DNA from: Pseudescherichia sp032055545
GTDB lineage: Bacteria; Pseudomonadota; Gammaproteobacteria; Enterobacterales; Enterobacteriaceae
NCBI GenBank assembly: GCA_032055545.1
Contig: DAMBQR010000002.1
Coordinates: forward strand, 1-64,000
Length of the DNA stretch: 64,000 nucleotides
Direction of reading: 5' to 3'
A model generated the notes under the pieces. It saw only the letters and a list, made by a program, of their open reading frames with translations. It ran no database searches and was not told the origin of the DNA. Within the stretch, counting starts at the first letter, position 1, and every line of letters starts with the position of its first letter. Positions 53,945 to 61,478 of the stretch are shown piece by piece. A program made the position numbers and the translations under genes.

Positions 53945-55053
53945 TAGATCACCTCCAGGTCAGCGTCCAGCGCCCCGGCTTCGTGCAGCGCCTGTAGGAT
54001 CGACATCACGTCATCCGGCGATGCGCCGAGATTGTTTAACACATTTACCAGCGTCTTCAGGCTGGTAGATTCCGGCAGCGTAACCATCTGCGCACGCGGG
54101 GTGTTCACATTGACGCTGCTTTGCGGCGTGACCGCCGTGCGGCCACCGGCCAGCGTATTAGGCTGGCTGACGCTGCTGCTCTCGGCAATCGAGACCGTCA
54201 GGCTGCCGTGGGATACCGCCGCGGCGTGAACTTTCACCCCCTCGCCCATCACTACCGTGCCGGTGCGGGCGTTAAAGACGACCCGAGCGCGTATCCGCTC
54301 CGGCGTAATCTGCACGTCCTGTAGCTGCGACATAAAGGCGACCCGCGCACCTGGGCTGCCAGGGGCTGTCACCTCCACGCTGGTCGCGCTCTTCGCCGTT
54401 GCCAGCCCCCCACCAAAGGCGCTGTTAATGGCATTGGCGATGCTGTTAGCGTCCTTGAAGCCGGGGCGCTTCAGGTTGAGCATCACCGTCTTTCCCATCT
54501 CAAAATCGCTGGGGATCGCCCGTTCAACGGTGGCACCGTTGGGGATCAGCCCGGCGGTGGGCGTATTGACCGTCACGCTGGAGCCGCTGGCCCCGCTGGC
54601 GCTCATGCCCCCAACCACCACGCTGCCCTGCGCCAGGGCATAGATCTCCCCATCCGCGCCGTGCAGCTGGGTCAACAGCAGCGTACCGCCGCGCAGGCTC
54701 TTCGCGTCGCCAATGGAGGAGACCGTCACGTCGATGGTCTGTCCGCGCGCGTACATGGGCGGCAGCGTGGCGCTGACCGCTACCGCAGCGACGTTTTTCA
54801 CCTTGGGATCGATCTTACCCGGCAGCTGTACGCCAAACTGGCGCAGCATGTTGGTGATGGTCTGGTTAGTAAACTTGACCTGGTTTTTATCGCCGGTGCC
54901 GTCGAGGCCGACCACCAGGCTATAGCCGATCAGCTGGTTACCGCGCACGCCCTGAATATCAACCAGCGAGGCCAGCGGCTGCGCCAGCCCCGGCAGGGGG
55001 ACGAGCAGCAGAAAGAGCGTAACGATGCGGGCGCGTCCTGAAAAACAGCGCAT
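53944..55053 (-). CDS. flgI: Flagellar P-ring protein FlgI
   Basis: The 369-residue periplasmic protein has a signal peptide (FLLLVPLPGLA-Q). The strongly conserved FlgI segment follows (DIQGVRGNQLIGYSLVVGLDGTGD, then TNQTITNMLRQFG) and GNPIT-like internal blocks. It forms the P-ring around the rod in the peptidoglycan. The length matches the family (about 365). Confidence 0.95.
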   Translation of the reverse strand: MRCFSGRARIVTLFLLLVPLPGLAQPLASLVDIQGVRGNQLIGYSLVVGLDGTGDKNQVKFTNQTITNMLRQFGVQLPGKIDPKVKNVAAVAVSATLPPMYARGQTIDVTVSSIGDAKSLRGGTLLLTQLHGADGEIYALAQGSVVVGGMSASGASGSSVTVNTPTAGLIPNGATVERAIPSDFEMGKTVMLNLKRPGFKDANSIANAINSAFGGGLATAKSATSVEVTAPGSPGARVAFMSQLQDVQITPERIRARVVFNARTGTVVMGEGVKVHAAAVSHGSLTVSIAESSSVSQPNTLAGGRTAVTPQSSVNVNTPRAQMVTLPESTSLKTLVNVLNNLGASPDDVMSILQALHEAGALDADLEVI

Positions 55054-55066
55054 AACAACTCCTGGG

Positions 55067-55732
55067 TTAAAGCGGAAACAGCGGATGGTTAAAGAGCCGG
55101 GTCAGCCAGCCCGCCGCATTGGCATCGCTGAGCGCGCCGCGCCCGGCGTAGGAGATCCGGGCGTTGCCGATGCGCTGGGAGGAGACCGAGTTGTCGTTGC
55201 CGATGTCGTCGGCACGCACCAGCCCGCTGAGGCGCAGGTACTCATCCCCCTGGTTAAGGGTGAGCCACTTCTCGCCGCGGATCTCCATCACGCCGTTGGG
55301 CAGCACCTGCTGAACGGAGACGGTGATCGAGCCATGCAGGCTGTTCTGCTGCTGGGAGCTGGCGTTGCCGTCAAAATCCCGCGTGGCCTCAGCGGAGCTG
55401 GCCAGCTTGTCTTTGCTCTTGCCAAACACCGTCGGCGCGCCAATATCGAGGCTGCTCTCCTTGCCAAAGTTAGTTTTGGCCTGCTTGCTGGACTGGGTTG
55501 ACTCTTCAAGGATCACCGTCAGAATATCGCCCACCCGGTAAGCGCGCCGATCGGCAGTCAGTGACCAGCTGTAACCGGTCTCAAACACCCCCCCTGCCCG
55601 CCCCTCCGGCGTTGGCTGGGCCTCCATCTTCGGCGGGGCGTAGGCCTGGTCATCCTTCTTGACCAGCAGCGCGGGAGATTCACAGCCCGCCAGCCCACCC
55701 GCCAGCACCATTAACCACAGATATCGTTTCAC
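55067..55732 (-). CDS. flgH: Flagellar L-ring lipoprotein FlgH
   Basis: The 221-residue protein has a lipoprotein signal with lipobox LAGC (cysteine about residue 17), placing it in the outer membrane as the L-ring. Family blocks seen are DRRAYRVGDILTVILEEST, GSITVSVQQVLPNGVMEIRGEKWL and the end LRLSGLVRADDI...ISYAGRG. It lies between flgG and flgI with 11-14 bp gaps. Confidence 0.95.
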   Translation of the reverse strand: MKRYLWLMVLAGGLAGCESPALLVKKDDQAYAPPKMEAQPTPEGRAGGVFETGYSWSLTADRRAYRVGDILTVILEESTQSSKQAKTNFGKESSLDIGAPTVFGKSKDKLASSAEATRDFDGNASSQQQNSLHGSITVSVQQVLPNGVMEIRGEKWLTLNQGDEYLRLSGLVRADDIGNDNSVSSQRIGNARISYAGRGALSDANAAGWLTRLFNHPLFPL

Positions 55733-55743
55733 GTGCGCGCTCG

Positions 55744-56529
55744 CTACAGGTTCTGGTTGACGTACTGCAGCATCTCATCGGCGGCAGAGACCATCTTGGC
55801 GTTCATCTCGTAGGCGCGCTGGACGGTGATCATCGCCACCATCTCGTTAACGATGTCAACGTTGGAGCCTTCCAGCGCCCCGCCCTTCAGCGTACCCAAC
55901 GCATCCTCTCCCGGCGTGCCCTCCGTCGGCTGGCCGCTGGCTGCCGTTTCGAGGTAGAGGTTATCCCCCTCCGCCAGCAGCCCCGCCGGATTGGTAAAGT
56001 TGACCAGCGTAATCTGCCCAAGCTCGGTGGGATCGCTCTCACCCGGCAGGGTCGCCATCACCGTGCCATCCTCGCCGACGGCGATATTGGTCGCATTAGC
56101 GGGCACGTCGATCTCCGGCTGCAACGGCAGGCCCTGGGCGTTGGTCAGCACGCCGTCGGCGTTAACCTGCAAATTGCCGTCGCGGCTGTAGGCAATGTCG
56201 CCGTTGGTCTTAAGCACCTGAAAAAATCCCTGTCCCATGATGGCGACGTTGAGCGGGTTATCGGTGGTTTCGATATTGCCTTCGGTAAAGGTTTTCTGCG
56301 TTCCCACGATGCGCACGCCGCTGCCGTACTGAATGCCGGTGGGCGCAATGTTGTTTTGATCCAGCATCGCCCCAGGCGCGCGCTGATTCTGGTAGAAGAG
56401 ATCCTGGAACATCACCCGGTCACGCTTGAAGCCGTTGGTATTGACGTTGGCGATGTTATTGGCGATGGCGCTCATCTCGGCATCCTCTGCCGAGAGGCCG
56501 GTTTTACTGATCCAGAGTGCTGCGTTCAT
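55744..56529 (-). CDS. flgG: Distal rod protein FlgG
   Basis: The 261-residue rod protein has the signature ANNIANVNTNGFKRDRVMFQD near the N-terminus and a C-terminal helix (SNVDIVNEMVAMITVQRAYEMNAKMVSAADEML). Its length is like E. coli FlgG (260). It forms the outer rod passing through the P- and L-rings. The gene follows flgF in the operon. Confidence 0.95.
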   Translation of the reverse strand: MNAALWISKTGLSAEDAEMSAIANNIANVNTNGFKRDRVMFQDLFYQNQRAPGAMLDQNNIAPTGIQYGSGVRIVGTQKTFTEGNIETTDNPLNVAIMGQGFFQVLKTNGDIAYSRDGNLQVNADGVLTNAQGLPLQPEIDVPANATNIAVGEDGTVMATLPGESDPTELGQITLVNFTNPAGLLAEGDNLYLETAASGQPTEGTPGEDALGTLKGGALEGSNVDIVNEMVAMITVQRAYEMNAKMVSAADEMLQYVNQNL

Positions 56530-56554
56530 GAATGGTTATCCTTAGTATCGGCGA

Positions 56555-57292
56555 TCAGGAACCGCGCAGCAGGCGGTTACCCACCTCGCTCAGATCCTGG
56601 GCCGCCTTCATCATTTTGATTTGGGCTTCGAACTGACGATTAAGCGAAATAGAGGCCAGCATCTCCGAGACCGCCGTGACGTTGCTGCCCTCCAGGTAGC
56701 CGCCGCTGACGTTAGCGTTCTCATCCAGCGGCGCGCGGCTGCCGTCCGCCGTGACGATCATCCCCTGGGCGTTTTTAGCAAGGTTCTCCGGCGGAATAGT
56801 GACCAGCTTCAGGCGATCGATATCCATGGTGGCGGTGACGTCGCCATCGTCCGGCGTAATCGACAGCGTGCCGTCGCGGCCAAAAGAGGCGATGGCGTTA
56901 GGCGGTAGCACGATGGGACCGTTATCCCCTAATACCGGATAGCCGTTAATGGTCAGCTGGCCCGCCTCGTTCTGCAGCATGTTGCCGTTGCGGGTATAGA
57001 CCTCGCTGCCGTCGCTGCCCTGCACCGCAATATAGCCCTCGCCCTGGATCGCCACGTCCAGCGGCCGATCGGTTTTTTCAGCGACGGCAGTGCCGGCGTT
57101 AACGCCGCTGGCGCGCTGCTGGGCCAGAAAGCGGGTGGCAAACCCTTCGCCCTGCACCGCCTCCCCTTGCGACAGTGCCATGTCGCCACGAAAGCCAGCG
57201 GTATTGACGTTCGCCAGGTTGTTAGCCGCGACCTGCTGCGCCATCAGGGTATGGCTGGCCCCACTAAGAGCGGTAAAAAGTAAACGATCCAC
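56555..57292 (-). CDS. flgF: Proximal rod protein FlgF
   Basis: The 245-residue rod protein begins MDRLLFTALSGASHTL, has the motif ANNLANVNTAGFRGDM, and ends with the family helix SNVTAVSEMLASISLNRQFEAQIKMMKAAQDL. The length matches FlgF (about 250). It lies between flgE and flgG. Confidence 0.94.
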   Translation of the reverse strand: MDRLLFTALSGASHTLMAQQVAANNLANVNTAGFRGDMALSQGEAVQGEGFATRFLAQQRASGVNAGTAVAEKTDRPLDVAIQGEGYIAVQGSDGSEVYTRNGNMLQNEAGQLTINGYPVLGDNGPIVLPPNAIASFGRDGTLSITPDDGDVTATMDIDRLKLVTIPPENLAKNAQGMIVTADGSRAPLDENANVSGGYLEGSNVTAVSEMLASISLNRQFEAQIKMMKAAQDLSEVGNRLLRGS

Positions 57293-57308
57293 TGTTAGCC
57301 CTCCTCCG

Positions 57309-58502
57309 TTACATCGCCTGGAACAGCGCCTGATCCAGCTCGCTGCTGGCGGAGATCACTTTGGTATTGGCCTGGTAGTTACGCTGCGCGGTCATCAGAT
57401 CCACCAGCTCGCGAGTGATATCGACGTTGGAGCTTTCCAGCATTCCCGTGGAGAGCGCGCCGAAAGTCCCGCTGCCAGGTGCGCCCAGCAGCGGCGTGCC
57501 TGACTCGCCGGTCTCTACCCACGCGGTGCCGCTGACGGCCTGCAGGCCGTTTTCGTCCGGAAACGTCGCCAGTACCACCTGGCCTTGCAACATGCGCTCG
57601 CCGTTGCTATAGGTCGCGTACACCTTGCCGTCGCCGTCTACCTGTACGCCGTTCTGCTGCGCCGAGGCGTAGCCATCGGCAACGTTGGCGGTGACCGAGA
57701 AGGCGGAGCCATACTGGGTGCAGGCGGCGTAGTCAAAGGTCATTGCAATGGGGGCTGCGCCCGGTGCGCTAAAGGTCATCGGTACCGCCGCAGCGGGACT
57801 GACCAGCTTGCCCTGCTCGTCAAAGGTTAATGTCGTCGCACCTGGCTGCGTTGCGCCGTCGAAGGTGTAGTGCACCTCCCAGCTGTTATCCGCCGTTTTG
57901 GTAAAGTACTGGCTGAGCGAATGCTCGTTGCCCAGCGAGTCATAAACCGGGGTCGTGTAGGTACTGTTGTACGAGGCGGCGTTGCCAGCATCGAACGGCA
58001 CCGCGCTGGTATCAATCGCCGCGTCAGCAGCATTAAAGTTTGCGCTAAAGATCAGGGAGCCTGTCGCCTGGGCAGGCAGCGACCCGGTTTTAATCTGTAG
58101 ATCCGTTACCGTGCCGGTTTGTAGCGCCCCGCTCTCATCCACCGGGTAGCCTTGCAGGTAGTCCCCGGAGGCGTTAACGATATAGCCGTCTTTGTCCGTA
58201 CTAAACGAGCCTGCGCGGGTGTAGGTGACATTGCCCGCGCTGTCGCAAAGCACAAAGAAGCCGTCGTCATTGATCGCCAGATCCAGGGCGTTACCGGTCG
58301 AGACCATCGAACCGCCGCGCGAGATGCTCTGGGCGGTTCCGGCCACGCTCACCCCCATCGCCTGGGTGCCCGCGTACATGGCAGAGAAGTCGGTGGTCAT
58401 GGATTTGTAGCCCACCGTCCCGGCGTTGGCGATGTTATTACTGATGCCATCCAGCTGTTCGTTGACCGCGTTGAGGCCGCTGGCTGCAATGCTGTAACTC
58501 AT
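57309..58502 (-). CDS. flgE: Flagellar hook protein FlgE
   Basis: The 397-residue hook subunit has the N-terminal motif SNNIANAGTVGYKSMTTDFSAMYAG and the C-terminal helix SNVDITRELVDLMTAQRNYQANTKVIS. Its middle region carries a hook domain (YTTPVYDSLGNEHSLSQYF). The length is near that of E. coli FlgE (402). The next gene upstream is flgD, whose product is the hook cap. Confidence 0.95.
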   Translation of the reverse strand: MSYSIAASGLNAVNEQLDGISNNIANAGTVGYKSMTTDFSAMYAGTQAMGVSVAGTAQSISRGGSMVSTGNALDLAINDDGFFVLCDSAGNVTYTRAGSFSTDKDGYIVNASGDYLQGYPVDESGALQTGTVTDLQIKTGSLPAQATGSLIFSANFNAADAAIDTSAVPFDAGNAASYNSTYTTPVYDSLGNEHSLSQYFTKTADNSWEVHYTFDGATQPGATTLTFDEQGKLVSPAAAVPMTFSAPGAAPIAMTFDYAACTQYGSAFSVTANVADGYASAQQNGVQVDGDGKVYATYSNGERMLQGQVVLATFPDENGLQAVSGTAWVETGESGTPLLGAPGSGTFGALSTGMLESSNVDITRELVDLMTAQRNYQANTKVISASSELDQALFQAM

Positions 58503-58525
58503 AACTTACTGTTCCTGTAAAATAG

Positions 58526-59224
58526 TCAAATGTTGTCCTGAGCTGGCGTATCGTTCGGCACGCCAAACTGACTGATCATGGTGAAGGGCACCTCTCCTAC
58601 ACCGCTGACGTTGAGCAACGGCGTGCCGCCATCCAGCGGAATGCGCACGTCGGTGACGACGCCTGCCACTTCAACTGGCACCTCCTCTTCGCCGGTGTCG
58701 GTGACTACCGACACGGAGTAATCTCCGGGAGGAATGCCGTAGTCGGCAGGATCGATGCTAAAGGTCACCGCCCCCGGCCCAAATGAACTCCCGGTTAGCG
58801 GAATGTCGTAATCATTTCCGGCCTCGTCGGTAATATGAAGGTCAACGCGGGTACAGACGCCATCAAGATCGATCCGCCCCTGGATCGCACCATCGTCAAC
58901 CTCAAGGGTGGTGGTCTGGACCATGATCGGATCGCCCACCATCTTGCCCAGCGCCATCACCTGGATATTACTCATCAGAATGGCGTTGGTGTTCATCTCC
59001 GACGCCACCTGCTCCGCCATTACCACCTGCGCCATGGAAGAGAGCTGGGTAACATATTCGGTTGGGTCGGTGGGGTCGGTGGGATCCTGGTTCTGGATCT
59101 CCGCTACCAGCAGCGTCAGAAACGTGTCGGCCATCGAGGTCGAGGTCGAGGTGGTGGTGGTGGACACCGTGCTGTCTGTCGCCGATCCGGCATACGATGC
59201 GTTCAGCGATACGGACGAACTCAT
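58526..59224 (-). CDS. flgD: Hook-capping protein FlgD
   Basis: The 232-residue protein has the FlgD N-terminal domain (MADTFLTLLVAEIQNQDPTDPTDPTEYVTQLSSMAQVVMAEQ). A C-terminal FLG-ligand/tudor-like beta domain follows (about 90-225). It acts as a scaffold for hook assembly and is then replaced. The start overlaps the flgC stop by 4 bp (ATGA). The Thr/Ser-rich start is usual for lateral versions. Confidence 0.93.
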   Translation of the reverse strand: MSSSVSLNASYAGSATDSTVSTTTTSTSTSMADTFLTLLVAEIQNQDPTDPTDPTEYVTQLSSMAQVVMAEQVASEMNTNAILMSNIQVMALGKMVGDPIMVQTTTLEVDDGAIQGRIDLDGVCTRVDLHITDEAGNDYDIPLTGSSFGPGAVTFSIDPADYGIPPGDYSVSVVTDTGEEEVPVEVAGVVTDVRIPLDGGTPLLNVSGVGEVPFTMISQFGVPNDTPAQDNI

Positions 59225-59652
59225 ACGCCCTCTCCCAGCTTCAGCAGGCTCTGCTGCATGCTCTTCACGTTGTTCAGCACCTCAACGTTGGTCGCAAAGT
59301 TTTGCGAGGCCGACATCATGTCAGCCATCTGCTCAACAACGTTAACGTCCGGATACCAGACATAGTCATTCTGGTCGGCCAGCGGATGGTTCGGCTCATA
59401 GCGGCGTACGGTGCTGCCGCTCTCGACGATATCCTGCACGCGCACGCTGGCCCCGGTGAGCCCGCGATGTCCCGCCTGCAGCAAGCTATTGTGGTAGACC
59501 GCGGCAAATACCGGGCTGCGTGCTTTATAGGTTGCCGCCTCGCTCTGGGCGGGTGAATCCGCGTTGGCGAGGTTGCTGGCGACGGTATTAAGCCGCACCG
59601 TCTGGGCGGTCATCGCCGAACCGGAGATCTGGTAGATGTCAGCAAACGACAT
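59221..59652 (-). CDS. flgC: Proximal rod protein FlgC
   Basis: The 143-residue rod protein begins MSFADIYQISGSAMTAQTVRLNTVASNLANADSPAQS and ends with a family helix (VNVVEQMADMMSASQNFATNVEVLNNVKSMQQSLL). It is slightly longer than E. coli FlgC (134). Only two bases separate it from flgB. Confidence 0.94.
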   Translation of the reverse strand: MSFADIYQISGSAMTAQTVRLNTVASNLANADSPAQSEAATYKARSPVFAAVYHNSLLQAGHRGLTGASVRVQDIVESGSTVRRYEPNHPLADQNDYVWYPDVNVVEQMADMMSASQNFATNVEVLNNVKSMQQSLLKLGEGV

Positions 59653-59654
59653 AA

Positions 59655-60002
59655 TTACTTCCCTTCGATGGCCGTTCTCAGGCCGCTAATGGACATGTTT
59701 AAAAAGGTCAGGCTGCTCTGGTAGTCGAGGCTGTTTTGGGAAAACCGCGCCTGCTCGCTATTCAGCTCTACCGTATTGCCATCCTGCGTCGGCTGCATCG
59801 GCAGGCGGTACAGCACCTGTGCGGCGGGCAGCTCGCCGCCACGATTTGCCCGTTGCATCTCACGGGCGAAATCAATATCTTTAGCCTTGAAATTTGGTGT
59901 ATCGACGTTTGCCAGATTGGCGGTAAGCAGTTCGGTCCTCGCAAGACGTAGCTTCACCGCCTGAGGGTGTACACCCAGCGCCTTCTGAAAGCTGATCCCC
60001 AT
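59655..60002 (-). CDS. flgB: Proximal rod protein FlgB
   Basis: The 115-residue protein from the ATG at 60002 has ELLTANLANVDTPNFKAKDIDFAREM and the C-terminal SLTFLNMSISGLRTAIEG. It is a rod protein and the first gene of the long operon. An AGGAG element lies 11 bases upstream; a TTG at 60023 would add seven residues. A sigma-54 promoter sits about 45 bp upstream. Confidence 0.92.
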   Translation of the reverse strand: MGISFQKALGVHPQAVKLRLARTELLTANLANVDTPNFKAKDIDFAREMQRANRGGELPAAQVLYRLPMQPTQDGNTVELNSEQARFSQNSLDYQSSLTFLNMSISGLRTAIEGK

Positions 60003-60046
60003 AATGCGTTGCACTCCTTTCAAATAGCTGACGCGCGTGCCTGATA

Positions 60047-60062
60047 AGCAACAAGCGTGCCA
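60047..60062 (-). promoter_or_regulatory. Sigma-54 (-24/-12) promoter of the flgB operon
   Basis: On the minus strand TGGCACGCTTGTTGCT is a full match to TGGCAC-N5-TTGCT with correct GG to GC spacing. Transcription should begin near 60037, leaving a leader of about 35 nt before flgB. Lateral (Flag-2/laf) systems use sigma-54 with the activator LafK, while E. coli peritrichous flg genes use sigma-70 with FlhDC. Confidence 0.88.
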
Positions 60063-60091
60063 TTTTTTAAGTTATTGAAAGGTATAAATTT

Positions 60092-60622
60092 ATGCTTCCT
60101 CTCTGTGCTAAGCGGAAAACCAGCTTCCGCGTTTTGGTGAGTATTTTCCTTGCCGCTCCCTTACTCATTTCCGCTCGTCCGGCCCTGTCCACCGCTTGCC
60201 TGCCGATTAATGCCCAAACCGTTAAAGCCGATGCTTGTCTGTCGGTAGTCATGGCGGGCAGAGTGATTACCCGTGGAGAGGTGATCACCGCCGATGCGCT
60301 GGTGATGAAGAGATACAACGTCGGCAACCTGCACGGTGAGCCGCTGCTGAGCCGTGAAGAGGCGACAGGATTGATAGCGAAACGGACCCTGCGTCCAGGA
60401 AAACCGATTCTGCGTGCGCAGCTTGAGCAGCCGCTGCTGGTGAAACGTGGAGAGGCGGTGACAATCATCTCCCAGACGGGTGACATTCGCGCCCAGACCG
60501 CAGGCGTAGCGCTGAAGGATGGCCGACTGCAACAGAATATCAAGGTGCAAAACAGCAGTAGCGAGCGGGTAATTGACGCCATCGTTGTCGGGCCAGGAGC
60601 GGTACGCGTCGGCGCGCAATAA
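60092..60622 (+). CDS. flgA: P-ring assembly chaperone FlgA, short form
   Basis: The 176-residue protein has a signal peptide (VLVSIFLAAPLLISARPALS) and a SAF domain (GRVITRGEVITADALVMKR...ATGLIAKRTLRPGKPILRAQLEQPLLVKRGEAVTI) followed by the C-terminal ALKDGRLQQNIKVQNSSSERVI. This identifies FlgA, which helps FlgI polymerise in the periplasm. It is shorter than E. coli FlgA (219), mostly because the region before the SAF domain is reduced. It is divergent from flgB, with ribosome-binding site GAAAGG before the ATG. Confidence 0.88.
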   Translation: MLPLCAKRKTSFRVLVSIFLAAPLLISARPALSTACLPINAQTVKADACLSVVMAGRVITRGEVITADALVMKRYNVGNLHGEPLLSREEATGLIAKRTLRPGKPILRAQLEQPLLVKRGEAVTIISQTGDIRAQTAGVALKDGRLQQNIKVQNSSSERVIDAIVVGPGAVRVGAQ

Positions 60623-60638
60623 TTTTTTTATCCCCGCT

Positions 60639-60665
60639 TAAGGTTTGGCTTTCCGCCGCCGCTTT
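60639..60665 (+). promoter_or_regulatory. Sigma-28-type promoter in front of flgM
   Basis: TAAGGTTT (7 of 8 to the -35 TAAAGTTT), an 11-base spacer, then GCCGCTTT (5 of 8 to the -10 GCCGATAA). Spacing is exactly that of flagellar sigma-28 promoters. It would transcribe flgM, flgN and probably the glycosyltransferase gene at the late stage. Confidence 0.65.
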
Positions 60666-60705
60666 TTACAGATAACCGTTAAAAATGCCCTCGGATAAGA
60701 AACCT

Positions 60706-61011
60706 ATGGCTCTTACGACTCCTGCACTACTTCCCGGACAGCTGCCCCTCCGCGATGCGGCGGCGCGCTCGCCCTCATCGTCGGAGGTAACGAAAGCGAC
60801 TACGGTAGCGGCCCCACCCTGCGCCGATGAGGTTACCCAGCAGGGCATGCAGGCCGCACAGCGTAGCCTGGCGAATGAAGCACCCCCTGATATCGATGCG
60901 GAAAAAGTCAGCCAGATGCAGACTCTGCTGGCGTCATCGCAGTTTTCTATTGACGCTGATGCGCTGGCCTCCTCAATGCTTCAATTTTTCCATACCGGGA
61001 GGGCAAGGTGA
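60706..61011 (+). CDS. flgM: Anti-sigma-28 factor FlgM
   Basis: The roughly 101-residue protein has the FlgM C-terminal domain that binds sigma-28 (DIDAEKVSQMQTLLASSQFSIDADALASSMLQFF). FlgM holds the late flagellar sigma factor until the hook is complete and FlgM is exported. The ATG at 60706 is preceded by GGATAAG; an ATG at 60685 would add seven residues but lacks a ribosome-binding site and would lie close to the expected transcript start. It overlaps flgN by 4 bp. Confidence 0.88.
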   Translation: MALTTPALLPGQLPLRDAAARSPSSSEVTKATTVAAPPCADEVTQQGMQAAQRSLANEAPPDIDAEKVSQMQTLLASSQFSIDADALASSMLQFFHTGRAR

Positions 61012-61451
61012 GTCACAAACTCGAACAGGTCAAGCTGCTGCTGCGCGGGATACGTACCGATAATGACAGCTACCATCAGCTGCATAACCTGCTCAAGGAG
61101 CAGCGCATGTGCATGATCCGCCGTGCCAGCGACGCGCTGCTCGCCATCAACGCGCAAATCGATCAACGCTATTCGGTTCTGAACCTGAGCGCCTGCGTTC
61201 GCCGGGAGACGCTGCTGTCGTTAGGCGTCACGGCGGATAGCACCGGTCTCGCGCAGGTCTTTCGCTGGCTACCCGCCGTACAAAAAGCAGCGGCCCGTCA
61301 GGCGTGGCAGCAGCTGGAGGAAAACATCGCGGCATGCCAGGCTGCTGACCCGGCAGCATGCGTTTGTGCAGAGGTTTTTGGGTCTCGACAAACACTTTAT
61401 CTATCACCCTTAATCCGTACCCTTCCGCAGCGGAAAATGCGTTTCCGCTGA
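61008..61451 (+). CDS. flgN: Flagellar export chaperone FlgN, probably frameshifted near the C-terminus
   Basis: The open frame is 147 residues and starts at a GTG in the GTGA overlap with flgM. The first about 111 residues are helical and FlgN-like (LLLRGIRTDNDSYHQLHNLLKEQRMCMIRR). After codon 111 the frame turns into an atypical Cys/Pro/Arg tail. The +1 frame from 61342 to the stop at 61411-61413 instead encodes LLTRQHAFVQRFLGLDKHF, which looks like the real FlgN C-terminal helix. A small deletion near 61340 is likely. FlgN carries FlgK and FlgL to the export gate with this C-terminal region, so function may be reduced. Confidence 0.7.
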   Translation: MSHKLEQVKLLLRGIRTDNDSYHQLHNLLKEQRMCMIRRASDALLAINAQIDQRYSVLNLSACVRRETLLSLGVTADSTGLAQVFRWLPAVQKAAARQAWQQLEENIAACQAADPAACVCAEVFGSRQTLYLSPLIRTLPQRKMRFR

Positions 61452-61478
61452 CGGGCCAACAAGAGATACTTACGCGCT

